Positions 15,654-23,833 of a DNA stretch of 64,000 nt are shown here, piece by piece. The number at the start of each line of letters is the position of its first letter. Position 1 is the first letter of the stretch. Source of the DNA: CBDCPI01 sp965220245 (lineage in GTDB: Bacteria; Chloroflexota; Dehalococcoidia; Lucifugimonadales; UBA3495); the NCBI GenBank assembly GCA_965220245.1, contig CBDCPI010000013.1, positions 248,001-312,000 on the forward strand, written 5' to 3'. The translations under genes and the position numbers were made by a program. Under the pieces are notes generated by a model. It did no database searches. It was not told the origin of the DNA and worked only from the letters and a program-made list of their open reading frames with translations.

Positions 15654-16688
15654 TCACAAGTCGGTCAGCAACGGCAGCCGGTAAGCCTTGGCCGCGGTGT
15701 TGTGGAACAAAGCGGCCTGTTCATCCGCGGAGAAATCTCTTGCCAGCCGCTTGAACGCGTTCCAGCAGACGGTGTACGAGTAAGACTGCTTGTCCACCGG
15801 GAAGTTGCTCTCGAACATACACCGGTCGGCTCCAAACTTCTCGATGCAGTAGAGGTAGTAAGGCGCCCCGGCCTCGGCGACCTCTCCGGACGCTGGCGGG
15901 AACGGCCTCTGATGCCAGTCGAAGCCGCTGATGGGGTTGCCCAGCCCGCCTACTTTCACCACTACGTTGGGACATTCCGCCGCCGCGTCGATCCCTTGCT
16001 TCCACTCTTGGAGCACTTCGTCGCGCTTGCCGGCATACGGACCGATGCCCAAGGGGCGTCCCACATGGTTGAGGATGATGGTTAGGTCCGGGAAGGCGCG
16101 GGCGAGGCTGGCCAACTCCGGCAGTTGCGGGTGGTAGAGGATGGCGTCGTAACTCAGACCCATACGTTGAAGGACGCCGATCCCTTCCCGGAATTTAGGG
16201 TCTGCCATCATGCCCGGCCCGTTGGCTCTGGCGGTAGTCACCTCCGGGCTGGGGTCCCAAGCGGCGGTGCACCGGATACCGCGGAAGCGGTCTTTCCCGG
16301 CGACGGCATGGGCTTCCAGCACCGGGATTATGGCGTCGCCCAGCATCAGGTCTGCGAATCCCACAATACCGGCGGCCACCGCTGTCGGGCCATATTGACC
16401 ACTGGCGCTTTGAGCGGCGATACCTTGGACAAACTCCACCTCTCCCACCGGCTGCAACTCCGGCGGGCCAGCCTGCCGGTACATGGAACGGCACTCGATG
16501 AATACGGTCTGGGTAACCCGGTGGCCGGAGCCGGTATCGTTGAGGAGTTCATCCAAGAAGTACCGGTCCCGGTGGGATGGGGGCGAGGGCCGGTCCCAAA
16601 AGTGATGGTGCGGGTCGCAAATCGGCAGGCCCGGCTCGATGGGTTCCTCCTCGGTCAAAGCCAGCCACGATTCCAATTGCGTCGTCAT
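15654..16688 (-). CDS. Amidohydrolase-2 family metal-dependent hydrolase
   Basis: A 344-aa TIM-barrel protein. The N-terminal metal motif is ICDPHHHFWDRP (an H-x-H variant), with a possible His ligand in DLTIILNHVGRPLG and the C-terminal CMFESNFPVDK holding the catalytic Asp/Asn position. This is the layout of the lactonase/decarboxylase branch of the family. It stands alone on the minus strand, so the substrate cannot be guessed. Confidence 0.88.
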   Translation of the reverse strand: MTTQLESWLALTEEEPIEPGLPICDPHHHFWDRPSPPSHRDRYFLDELLNDTGSGHRVTQTVFIECRSMYRQAGPPELQPVGEVEFVQGIAAQSASGQYGPTAVAAGIVGFADLMLGDAIIPVLEAHAVAGKDRFRGIRCTAAWDPSPEVTTARANGPGMMADPKFREGIGVLQRMGLSYDAILYHPQLPELASLARAFPDLTIILNHVGRPLGIGPYAGKRDEVLQEWKQGIDAAAECPNVVVKVGGLGNPISGFDWHQRPFPPASGEVAEAGAPYYLYCIEKFGADRCMFESNFPVDKQSYSYTVCWNAFKRLARDFSADEQAALFHNTAAKAYRLPLLTDL

Positions 16689-16868
16689 AACACGGTCCCC
16701 GGCCCGATTGACTTCAGGATACGCGGCTCCGGGATACGGGCAGTGAAACTATAGGTCCAGATCCCGGACGCCTTTAGATTACTAGAAGTTAGTCCAAACC
16801 ACAAACACTCGGCTGGCTGTATAATCCGTATATTAGGGAAACCAGACCACGAGAGGCAGGTGCATCAA

Positions 16869-17270
16869 ATGCTAACTATGGAAAACGTCCAGGCCGCTAT
16901 GAGGACCATGATCGACAAAGCGATGGAGACTCCCAACGAGCCGGTTGCGATGGCGATCGTGGACGCGGCCGGGAATCTGGAGGCCTACGCCAAGCTGGAT
17001 AACCTGCGGATTTTCAGCCGGCGCCACGCCATACGCAAGGCTTATACTGCGGCGGTCTTGGGCCTTGATACCGGGACCAACGCCCAGCGACTTCATGCCC
17101 AAGGGCGAAGCATCGGTGAAATGGGAGACCCTAACTTGACCCACGGGCAAGGCGGCCTGGTAATCATGAAAGACGGCGTCATCTTGGGCGGGATCGGTGT
17201 TGGCGGGTATCCCAGCGGCCAAGCCGACGAAGACCTGTCCCGGGTCGGCCTAGAGGCCATGAAGTTGTAG
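16869..17270 (+). CDS. GlcG/HbpS family (DUF336) protein
   Basis: 133 aa. Family features are MAIVDAAGNLEAYAKLDNLRIFSRRHAIRKAYTA (split here by MAIVDAAGNLEAY and SRRHAIRKAYTA) and the C-terminal GGLVIMKDGVILGGIGVGGYPSGQADED, of which GGIGVGG is the hallmark. Related proteins bind haem or cobalamin or accompany dehydratases. The GTG at 16860 is in frame, but ATG 16869 sits at a better distance from GAGAGGCAGG. A TATAAT at 16821 is a possible -10 box without a clear -35. Confidence 0.85.
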   Translation: MLTMENVQAAMRTMIDKAMETPNEPVAMAIVDAAGNLEAYAKLDNLRIFSRRHAIRKAYTAAVLGLDTGTNAQRLHAQGRSIGEMGDPNLTHGQGGLVIMKDGVILGGIGVGGYPSGQADEDLSRVGLEAMKL

Positions 17271-17426
17271 GCCAACGGTATTGGCTGCCGATGTAGAAGG
17301 AAATCCTTCGACTCCGCTCCGCTCAGGATGAGCGGAATCTGGGCCGGTTTCCTGTCGCTTCCACCGGGCCAGTCCTGGCCATCAATCAATGGGTTGCCCA
17401 ATTATTGCGGAAGGGGGCGCTTGGAT

Positions 17427-17762
17427 ATGGGGATGTTTCGAGTTTACCCTGGCCCCGACGGGGAGAGCCACATCGAGGAGGTCGACCTGGCGGCCCACCC
17501 CGAATACCGGGACCTTCAAAACATTTCGGAGATAAAGATCCAGCATTTTGCTGAACCCAGAAACATGGACTTCCACCCGTTGCCGGAGCGAAGGCTAATT
17601 TTTCATTTGACCGGAGAGGTGGAGATCGGGGTCAGCGACGGTTCCAAGCATATATTTTGTCCCGGCGACATCCGGCTCATGGAGGATATCTCCGGCCGGG
17701 GGCATACCCACCGGGACTTAACGCAGACCAGCGCCGCCGCCTACGTATTCTTTGACGACTAG
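17427..17762 (+). CDS. Small cupin-fold protein
   Basis: 111 aa from ATG 17427 (ATG 17433 is also possible), behind a purine-rich AAGGGGG site. The body is a single cupin barrel: RRLIFHLTGEVEIGVSDGS, FCPGDIRLMEDISGRGHTHRD with the GHTHR metal/ligand motif, and AAAYVFFDD. A longer reading from 17328 would pass through a dispersed CCTTCGACTCCGCTC repeat and is rejected. It follows the GlcG-like gene on the same strand. Function is unknown. Confidence 0.72.
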   Translation: MGMFRVYPGPDGESHIEEVDLAAHPEYRDLQNISEIKIQHFAEPRNMDFHPLPERRLIFHLTGEVEIGVSDGSKHIFCPGDIRLMEDISGRGHTHRDLTQTSAAAYVFFDD

Positions 17763-17827
17763 CGGCGCGCCTCAGGCGGGTATGGGACTTGGAAGAGGCC
17801 AATGGAGAGGGGACTCCTAACAAACGC

Positions 17828-17932
17828 TTAAGAGCGTTTTCTGGTCGGGGACCATCCCCAGAGGTCGGCCACTTGCACGATCCATAGGTTGACCAGACCA
17901 AAGAATGCTATCCCTGCGGCAATTAGTTCCAT
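17828..17932 (-). CDS. Possible 34-residue membrane peptide
   Basis: It reads MELIAAGIAFFGLVNLWIVQ followed by VADLWGWSPTRKRS, i.e. one transmembrane helix and a basic tail, preceded by a GAGGATTTAGGT region that could be a ribosome site. It is too short for routine detection. It fits the positive-inside rule and lies in an otherwise empty stretch (17763-18064). Nothing else supports it. Confidence 0.4.
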   Translation of the reverse strand: MELIAAGIAFFGLVNLWIVQVADLWGWSPTRKRS

Positions 17933-18064
17933 CACGGCACCTAAATCCTCTTAAACTGGACTTAGTGTGCCACCACGGTGTTTCCGCCGGTTTGCCAAGA
18001 TGTAAACCCTTTGTTAATTCTTGGAGTAAAGTCCCGGTAACTCCAGTTCAAGCGAGGTTGCAAG

Positions 18065-18583
18065 ATGGAAGTTTACGAATGCATCAGGTCGCGGATAACG
18101 GTGCGGAACTTCAAACCGGACCCGGTGCCCGGACGGGTGATTAACAAGATGCTCCGGGCGGCCCGTTGGGCGCCCAGCGCCAGGAACCGGCAGCCCTGGC
18201 ACTTTGTGGTGGTCCAGAACAAGGCAGACCTAGCGGAGATAGGCCGCATCGCTTCCTCGGGATCGTTTATTGCCGAGGCGCCGCTGGCGATCGCAGTGGC
18301 CATGGAAAACGCCAACCGCCCGGAGTTGGACGCCGGCCGGGCGCTTCAGCAGATGGAGTTGGCTGCGTGGTCGGAGGGAGTAGGCGGCTGTTTCGCCGGG
18401 GTCAGGGGCGAGGAAAACCAACAAATCAAAGAGATGTTGAACATTCCCGGCGATTTCGAGCTGGTCTCCGTTTTCGCATTCGGCTACCCCACCGACGAGG
18501 CCCAGGGCGGAGGAAAACGCCGGAAGCCCCTCACCCAGATCGCCCACAGCGAGCGCTTTGGACAGACCTACCAAGCGGCCTGA
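18065..18583 (+). CDS. Nitroreductase family protein
   Basis: A 172-aa FMN-binding nitroreductase-fold protein. The N-terminal MEVYECIRSRITVRNF is the usual FMN phosphate site. The central RAARWAPSARNRQPWHFVVV and the helix DAGRALQQMELAAWSEGVGGC follow. The C-terminal FAFGYPTDE completes the fold. Electron acceptor is unknown. It is convergent with the SDR gene, separated by an inverted repeat at about 18618-18695. Confidence 0.88.
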   Translation: MEVYECIRSRITVRNFKPDPVPGRVINKMLRAARWAPSARNRQPWHFVVVQNKADLAEIGRIASSGSFIAEAPLAIAVAMENANRPELDAGRALQQMELAAWSEGVGGCFAGVRGEENQQIKEMLNIPGDFELVSVFAFGYPTDEAQGGGKRRKPLTQIAHSERFGQTYQAA

Positions 18584-18617
18584 GCTGGGGGCTAGCTCAA
18601 CTCCAGTTAGTATTCAG

Positions 18618-18695
18618 TAATTAGTGGCTAGTGATCGGGTTCTCCGCCGTATGCGGGGATAACCCCCTCTGACCACTAGTCACTAGCCACTAACC
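18618..18695. repeat. Inverted repeat between convergent genes
   Basis: The arms AATTAGTGGCTAGTGATC and CACTAGTCACTAGCCACTAA face each other around a 35-bp spacer. It could act as a bidirectional terminator or be a MITE remnant. No target duplication was found. Confidence 0.6.
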
Positions 18696-18705
18696 AACTA
18701 GGGAG

Positions 18706-19536
18706 TTAGTAGTAGACTGCGTTGCCAGTGCCGCCTCCGGCAGCAATGACCTCGCCGGTTACCGCCCAAGCCTTGTCCGAGGCTAGGTAGGCGGTCAGGT
18801 AGCCGATTTCCGAGGCGTCGACCATGCGGCAGATGGCGTTGCCGCGGGCGGAGCCGGGAGCGAAGTCCTGTTGCTCCATTTCTTCTATAGTGATGCCCAG
18901 TTGGGCGGCCCGGCCCTCCAGCAACCCCGGCGTGCGCTCGGTGCGGGTGGTGCCTGGGTGGATGCAATTGACCGTGATCCCGTAAAGGCCCAAGTGGTTG
19001 GACAGGGTCTTGGTTAAATGCACCATCGACACGTTGCGCGCACCGCCGCTCAGGTTCCCGGCGGTACGGCCATTGCCGCCGCTGATGTTGATGATCCGGC
19101 CCCAACCCTGTTCTTTTAGGAACGGAATTGCCGCGCGGGCGCATCGGAGAGCCCCCACGTACTTGACGTCGAAGTCACTTATCAGATCGCCCTCGTTGAG
19201 GTCCTCGATGGGGCCGGTGGCGGAAGGAGACCCCCCCGGCAAGGAGGCGCTGTTGACCAGAATGTGCAGACCTCCCAAGACCCGCGCCGTCTCCGCTACA
19301 ACGCGGTCGACTTGGTCCCGCTGGGTCACGTCAAACGCCATGGGAACAATGCGGCGGCCAGTGGCGTCTTCGATTTCCTGAGCACTCTGCTGGAGTTCGC
19401 TTTCGGTGCGGGAAGCAATGACCACGTCGGCCCCTTCTCGCGCCAATTCCAGAGCGATTGCTTTGCCGATGCCCCGGCCCCCGCCCGCCACTAATGCATA
19501 CTTGCCTTCCAGTCCGAAGTCCATGTTGGGCGCCAC
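18706..19536 (-). CDS. SDR-family oxidoreductase with altered catalytic residues
   Basis: A 276-aa Rossmann protein: ALVAGGGRGIGKAIALELA binds the nucleotide, and ILVNSASLPG replaces the NNAG element. The catalytic Ser is present in IINISGGNGR. Alignment by the following VHLTKTLSNHLGLYGITVNCIHPG-type block puts Ser-Gly-Gly-Ala-Arg at the Y-x3-K position, so the usual Tyr and Lys appear to be replaced. A C-terminal GEVIAAGGGTG closes the fold. It may use different chemistry or be a non-catalytic relative. Confidence 0.85.
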   Translation of the reverse strand: MAPNMDFGLEGKYALVAGGGRGIGKAIALELAREGADVVIASRTESELQQSAQEIEDATGRRIVPMAFDVTQRDQVDRVVAETARVLGGLHILVNSASLPGGSPSATGPIEDLNEGDLISDFDVKYVGALRCARAAIPFLKEQGWGRIINISGGNGRTAGNLSGGARNVSMVHLTKTLSNHLGLYGITVNCIHPGTTRTERTPGLLEGRAAQLGITIEEMEQQDFAPGSARGNAICRMVDASEIGYLTAYLASDKAWAVTGEVIAAGGGTGNAVYY

Positions 19537-19634
19537 CTCCGCTGGTTTGGCTTAACGCCTGGCTGGCGACAGTATACACCGGGCCGCAAGAGTAACGGCG
19601 GGTTCCCGCTTGACCTTCGGCGCGCCGCCCAAAG

Positions 19635-19663
19635 TTGCCGCAATGGTCAACCCCCCGTATAAT
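19635..19663 (+). promoter_or_regulatory. Candidate sigma-70 promoter
   Basis: TTGCCG at 19635-19640, a 17-bp spacer, and a perfect TATAAT at 19658-19663. The small Cys/His protein starts 32 bp downstream. Confidence 0.55.
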
Positions 19664-19694
19664 GGCCTCTAATAGGTACAAAAAGGCGGTGCCC

Positions 19695-19883
19695 ATGGTC
19701 CTAGCGGATTCGAATGAAGCACCTTGCCACCATCACTGGGTGATAGAAGCGGCCAACGGTCCGGTTAGCCGTGGTGTATGCAGGCTCTGCCAAGAAGTCC
19801 GAGACTTCGAAAACTCCATTAACGAGTCTAGGTGGAAGGTCGAGTCGTCAAACAGTAGCCAATCCCGTAATCGAGGCGGATGA
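19695..19883 (+). CDS. Small Cys/His (zinc-ribbon-like) protein
   Basis: 62 aa from ATG 19695. The N-terminal CHHHWVIEAANGPVSRGVCR followed by LCQEVRDFENS holds a C-HH-x(n)-C-x2-C arrangement able to bind one zinc. I have the impression of a lineage-specific Chloroflexi/Actinobacteria small-protein family with a CxHHWVIE signature, but the function is unknown. The promoter directly upstream supports it. The following gap 19884-20209 shows no gene; I looked for a tRNA-Sec there and found none. Confidence 0.65.
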   Translation: MVLADSNEAPCHHHWVIEAANGPVSRGVCRLCQEVRDFENSINESRWKVESSNSSQSRNRGG

Positions 19884-20209
19884 CCGCTCCGGTTATAGCT
19901 TAGGCAGTCGGCTCGACCCTGCCCCCGAGTGGCATCGACGCGGTTAGCGCTACTCATTAAGTGGTCACTACCGTCACCCTTAGACCTCTCTTCAACTTCT
20001 TGGTGACGCGGTATATGAGTTGCACTTTGCCAAAACTTGCCCGAAACATTACTTGCCGGACGCCATAGCTGGCCGGTGCAAATCACTTGTCCTCTACGGC
20101 GTCACCGCCGGGTGTTGCCCCCGTATCACGGAATCACCCGTGTCCTGGAATCAATGGACTGCGGGCTGTGATAGTCCGAACCGGTCGAAATCCAGTGGAG
20201 GTTTAGCCA

Positions 20210-21253
20210 ATGCGCCGCAGTGAGGTACGGTTGACCGAGCTGTCCCATTGTGCGGGTTGAGCGGGGAAACTGAGCTTGGAGGACCTGGTACAGGTCCTGA
20301 AGGACCTCCCGGTAGCGCAACATCCCGACCTGCTGGTGGGCACGGAAACCGGCGATGACGCCGCCGTATACCGGCTAAACGAAGATACGGCGCTGATTCT
20401 CACTGTCGATTTTTTTACCCCCATCACTGACGACCCTTATGAGTTTGGCTCCATCGCGGCGGCCAACTCTCTGAGCGACGTATATGCCATGGGGGGCAAG
20501 CCCTTGCTGGCTCTCAACGTGGTCGGCTTCCCGGCGGACTTAGCCGGCGACATGCTGGGTACGGTGCTGCAAGGCGGGCACGCCAAAGCCACCGAAGCCG
20601 GATGCTTGATCGTAGGCGGCCATACGGTGGACGACACCGAACCGAAATACGGCCTCTCCGTGGTGGGTCTAGTGGAACCGGGAAAGCAAGTATCCAACTC
20701 CGGAGCGCAACCGGGCGACTCGCTGGTGCTGACCAAGCCCTTGGGCACCGGCATAATCACCACCGGATGCAAACAGGGCAAAACGCCCGCCGACATCTTG
20801 GCGCAAGCGGTGCAAACCATGGCCACGCTAAACCGGGCGGCGTCGGAAGCCATGATGAAGGTCGGCGTAAACGCTTGCACCGACGTTACCGGGTTCGGGT
20901 TGCTGGGACATCTGCGGTCCATGGTCCGGGGCAGCGGAGTATCCGCCCGGGTGCACTTCGACCAAGTGCCGGTCCTCCCCGGAGCGTGGGACCTGCTGGC
21001 GCAAGGGATCGTGCCCGGGGGCACCTACCGCAACCTGCAAAGCGTCGAAGACTCGGTCCAGTGGAGCGACAACCTGACGGAAGAGCAGCGGCTCCTGCTA
21101 TGCGACGCTCAGACTTCGGGGGGCATGCTCATCTCGGTGAGCGCCGACAAGTTGCTGGCGCTACTGGCCGAACTGGAACGGGCCGGAGTTTCCGTCCGGT
21201 CCGTGGTAGGTGAAGTAACCGCGGGCCAGCCCGGCAAAATTCAAGTAGAGTAA
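20210..21253 (+). CDS. selD: Selenide, water dikinase, itself a selenoprotein (in-frame UGA = Sec17)
   Basis: SelD makes selenophosphate from selenide and ATP. The frame starts at ATG 20210 behind GTGGAGG and reads MRRSEVRLTELSHCAG, then TGA at 20258-20260, then AGKLSLEDLVQVL. The UGA is codon 17, exactly where SelD has its catalytic Sec or Cys, and the total of 347 aa equals the E. coli length. The body is typical: ETGDDAAVY, TVDFFTPITDDPYEFG, NSLSDVYAMGG, VGGHTVDD and TDVTGFGLLGHL. Reading only from the TTG codon at 20276, beyond the UGA, loses the glycine-rich active-site loop. selA, selB and tRNA-Sec must be elsewhere. Confidence 0.95.
20261..20297 (+). promoter_or_regulatory. Bacterial SECIS-like hairpin for selD Sec17
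   Basis: Directly downstream of the UGA, GGACCTG (20281-20287) pairs perfectly with CAGGTCC (20291-20297) around the loop GTA. The loop begins with G and lies about 28 nt after the UGA, inside the 16-37 nt window known for bacterial SECIS elements read by SelB. Confidence 0.8.
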
Positions 21254-21276
21254 AACTCTCTAAACCGAGGTGGTAC

Positions 21277-21888
21277 TTGAAGCGGCCAAGTCAGATTAAA
21301 AAGGCGCCGGACCAAGGCCAGGGCATCCGGGTGCCCCCCGGCCAGTTCGTAACCAAGAAATTTCCGGTGTTGACCTACGGCAGTGAACCCCAAATAGACT
21401 TGGAGTCGTGGCGGCTGCGGATATTTGGCTTGGTCGAGCCCGAAGTAGAACTGGACTGGGACGAGTTCAGCCACCTTGAGTGGCAAAAAGTTGACGCCGA
21501 TTTCCATTGCGTTACCCAGTGGAGCGCCCTCGACCAGACTTGGGAAGGGGTGTCTTTGGCCCAAGTCTTGTCCTTGACCAGTCCCTCTCCCGAAGCCCAA
21601 TTCGTAATGGTGCATTGCTACGGCGGTTACACTACCAACTTGCCCCTGGAATTAGCGCTGGAAGAAGGGTTGTTTGCGCACCGGCACATGGGGGAACCCC
21701 TGGGCAAGAGCCACGGTTGGCCGCTGCGGTTCGTGGTTCCCAGCTTGTATGGCTGGAAGAGCGCCAAGTGGGTTAACGGAGTAGAGCTGATTGCCGAGGA
21801 CGCCCCCGGGTTTTGGGAACAGCGAGGGTACCACATATACGGGGACCCGTGGAAAGAAGAGCGGTTCTGGCCGGAGTTGACCCGGTAA
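21277..21888 (+). CDS. Sulfite-oxidase-fold molybdopterin oxidoreductase (MsrP/YedY-like)
   Basis: 203 aa, starting with TTG behind CCGAGGTGG, 23 bp after selD. It keeps the Moco domain core: RLRIFGLVEPEVEL, the Cys ligand in DADFHCVTQWSALDQTWEGV (C followed by VTQWS), HCYGGYTTNLPLE, and LRFVVPSLYGWKSAKWV with the terminal GYHIYGDPW. There is no Tat or Sec signal, so the protein looks cytosolic, unlike MsrP. Co-orientation with selD hints at redox chemistry. The cofactor would require MoaC (1676). Substrate is unknown. Confidence 0.88.
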   Translation: MKRPSQIKKAPDQGQGIRVPPGQFVTKKFPVLTYGSEPQIDLESWRLRIFGLVEPEVELDWDEFSHLEWQKVDADFHCVTQWSALDQTWEGVSLAQVLSLTSPSPEAQFVMVHCYGGYTTNLPLELALEEGLFAHRHMGEPLGKSHGWPLRFVVPSLYGWKSAKWVNGVELIAEDAPGFWEQRGYHIYGDPWKEERFWPELTR

Positions 21889-21953
21889 CATAGACGGCTC
21901 GGACCTCGGTCCGAAAATCGCAGGCCAAGCGGTTATCCTCGGGATATGAAATG

Positions 21954-21990
21954 ACGAACAGGGGCAAGAGAAGTTCTTGCCCCTGTTCGT
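21954..21990. terminator. Perfect 16-bp hairpin downstream of the selD unit
   Basis: ACGAACAGGGGCAAGA (21954-21969) pairs completely with TCTTGCCCCTGTTCGT around a 5-nt loop. There is no uridine tract, so it could be a terminator of limited strength or an mRNA-stabilising hairpin. Confidence 0.6.
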
Positions 21991-22013
21991 TGTCCGGGTA
22001 GCCGGCTGATTTA

Positions 22014-22179
22014 CCGATGCGTGAACAATTACCTAAACCAGACTTCGTCATTCCGGCCTTGAGCCGGAATCCAGAAATTCTGAGAACAAATAACGTAACT
22101 GGCGGAGAACGGCCCTGGATTCCGGCCTTCGCCGGAATGACGGGAGAGTGGACAATTTAGAAATTTATTCATGTATCAG
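22014..22179. mobile_element. MITE with TA duplication, 166 bp
   Basis: The left end CCGATGCGTGAACAATTACC and right end AAATTTATTCATGTATCAG are imperfect inverted repeats, with TA on each side (22012-13, 22180-81), as for IS630/Tc1-mariner-type transposition. The core is a CGTCATTCCGGCC / GCCGGAATGACG palindrome. A second copy spans 39005-40436. With the hairpin at 21954 it accounts for the gap 21889-22210. Confidence 0.72.
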
Positions 22180-22210
22180 TAGGTCTGATGTTGGCTACCG
22201 GCGACGGCCT

Positions 22211-22426
22211 TCACGCGACCGTTTCCTCAGCCAGGGCGGCCACTTTGTCCAATTCGGCTTCCAGTTGCTCGTTAAACTCCGGCGGTTGGTGAATGTACGA
22301 GCGAGGCTGCTCCACATCACGCAAATAGCCACACTGCAAACAACTGAAGTATTTGCCAAATGTGTCTTCGGAAAGGTATAAGTCCCCCCGGCACCGTGGA
22401 CAAACTTTGAACTTTATCATAACCAA
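22211..22426 (-). CDS. Small zinc-ribbon protein
   Basis: 71 aa: VCPRCRGDLYLSEDTFGKYF then SCLQCGYLR gives two CxxC pairs for one zinc, followed by an acidic helical tail (LEAELDKVAALAEETV). It is divergent from hspR with about 150 bp between the starts, which contain the hspR promoter. Similar short zinc ribbons occur widely in Chloroflexota; function is unknown. Confidence 0.68.
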   Translation of the reverse strand: MVMIKFKVCPRCRGDLYLSEDTFGKYFSCLQCGYLRDVEQPRSYIHQPPEFNEQLEAELDKVAALAEETVA

Positions 22427-22483
22427 CTCGCCTCCTCATCCGGCAGCAAACTCGTATGGTTTAGGTTTGTTGTATTAGCCGGA

Positions 22484-22512
22484 TTGACACGGTCCATATC
22501 AACATATATCAT
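22484..22512 (+). promoter_or_regulatory. Strong sigma-70 promoter upstream of hspR
   Basis: A perfect TTGACA at 22484-22489, a 17-bp spacer and TATCAT at 22507-22512. The hspR start is 63 bp further on. I searched for the HAIR operator (CTTGAGT-N7-ACTCAAG) between here and dnaK and did not find a clear match. Confidence 0.65.
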
Positions 22513-22574
22513 TTACACAGGCTTAGGTCAAGGGGTTTAGACCAAACGCCAAGAAACAGACCGGGGGACACCAG

Positions 22575-23120
22575 ATGCAAGGACATTCCAGGCCACGGGT
22601 CCGCAGGACCACCAAGTCAGGGACACAGCAGGCTGGTGCCGGACCAGTGCCCGAGCGGCCGGAACACACCTCGCTAGCCAGGGCCCGGTCCTATGCCAAT
22701 GAGGCAGACCCCTCCGAACGCGATGCTGAAGAGGGTCAGGGACACCGGCCCGATGGGGCCGACGACCCGGCCCTCGGCATGGAGGGTGTATATATCATCA
22801 GTGTGGCCGCCCGGATCCTGGACATGCACCCTCAGACCCTTCGTAAGTACGAGCGGCTGGGGCTGATCAACCCGGGCCGCACCTTGGGAATGCTCCGGCT
22901 TTACTCTAGGGAGGATATTCTCAAACTCCGGCTGATCCAACGCCTGAGCAGCATGGGTCTCAATTTGGCCGGGATCGAGTTTGCTTTGAGCACTGCCGAG
23001 AGCCTGCATCGCCTGGGCCGACGGTTGCAGTCGTTGGCCGGAGACCAAAACACCATCAACGCCATCGACTCGGAGATCGGGGCCGTCCTACGACGCCTGA
23101 ACTTGTCGGTTGACGACTGA
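22575..23120 (+). CDS. hspR: MerR-family heat-shock regulator (HspR-like)
   Basis: The DNA-binding part begins near residue 69: VYIISVAARILDMHPQTLRK followed by YERLGLINPGRT is the HspR-type MerR helix-turn-helix and wing. A dimerisation helix and a short tail follow. A 68-residue polar N-terminal extension is unusual. The ribosome site GGGGGA before ATG 22575 supports it, and ATG 22779 is a possible shorter start without a good site. The position directly before grpE-dnaK fits the known role of HspR as autoregulatory repressor that uses DnaK as co-repressor. Confidence 0.85.
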   Translation: MQGHSRPRVRRTTKSGTQQAGAGPVPERPEHTSLARARSYANEADPSERDAEEGQGHRPDGADDPALGMEGVYIISVAARILDMHPQTLRKYERLGLINPGRTLGMLRLYSREDILKLRLIQRLSSMGLNLAGIEFALSTAESLHRLGRRLQSLAGDQNTINAIDSEIGAVLRRLNLSVDD

Positions 23121-23196
23121 CCCCGGATTGCGGTCAAATTCACGTCAATGATAGCTAGTCAATATTCAAACCGTAGCACCCATTAGGGATAGGGGT

Positions 23197-23832
23197 ATGA
23201 CCACGGAATACGACAGCCTACACGATAACAACAACGAGACACCGGGCAACAATCACGAGCTTCATGCGGGCCATAGTTCTGTGGGCCATAATTCTATTGA
23301 AGAGCAGTTGGCGGCAGTCCGTGACGAGTTGGAGGAATCCCGCAGAGAAGCCAGCCAGAACCTCAACGCCGCTCAGCGGGCCCAAGCGGAGCTGGTGAAT
23401 TACAAGCGCCGCACCGATGAAGAGCGCATCGAGTTGGGAAAGTACTCCAACTCCCGGCTAATCACGAAAGTGCTTCCGGTCATGGAAGAGCTAGACTTGG
23501 CGGTTGTTCATGCCGGGAACAGCACACCCAACTCGTCCTGGTTAGAGGGCGTCAAGCTGATTCAACGGAAGCTAGCTAACCTTCTACAGTCGGAAGGGGT
23601 TAGCGAGATCGAGGCGGTAGGCATCCCCTTCAACCCCATCGAGCATGAGGCCGTGGGGACCGAAGAGACCGCCGAGTACCCTCCCGGGTACGTGACCGAG
23701 GCGGTGCGGCCCGGATACCGGCTTCATGATCGAATCATTCAGCCAGCCCAGGTAATGGTGGCGCGGGAAGTGAGACCTGGGAGTGGCCTGAAGAACTCAC
23801 TAGGCGAATCCAGCAAATCAAAGGAGACCTAA
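23197..23832 (+). CDS. grpE: Nucleotide exchange factor GrpE
   Basis: 211 aa. An acidic Asn/His-rich head leads into the long coiled coil (AVRDELEESRREASQNLN, AQAELVNYKRRTDEER). The beta-wing follows with FNPIEHEAVGTEETAEYPPG and the closing DRIIQPAQVMVA. GrpE exchanges ADP for ATP on DnaK. The stop is one base before the dnaK ATG region, so translation is coupled. GrpE precedes DnaK here, the reverse of the common dnaK-grpE order of actinobacteria. Confidence 0.96.
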   Translation: MTTEYDSLHDNNNETPGNNHELHAGHSSVGHNSIEEQLAAVRDELEESRREASQNLNAAQRAQAELVNYKRRTDEERIELGKYSNSRLITKVLPVMEELDLAVVHAGNSTPNSSWLEGVKLIQRKLANLLQSEGVSEIEAVGIPFNPIEHEAVGTEETAEYPPGYVTEAVRPGYRLHDRIIQPAQVMVAREVRPGSGLKNSLGESSKSKET

Positions 23833-23833
23833 C

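Noticed and set aside
19884..20209. Possible tRNA-Sec upstream of selD
   Set aside because: No TCA anticodon arm with a long acceptor-T stack could be found; only unrelated short stems.
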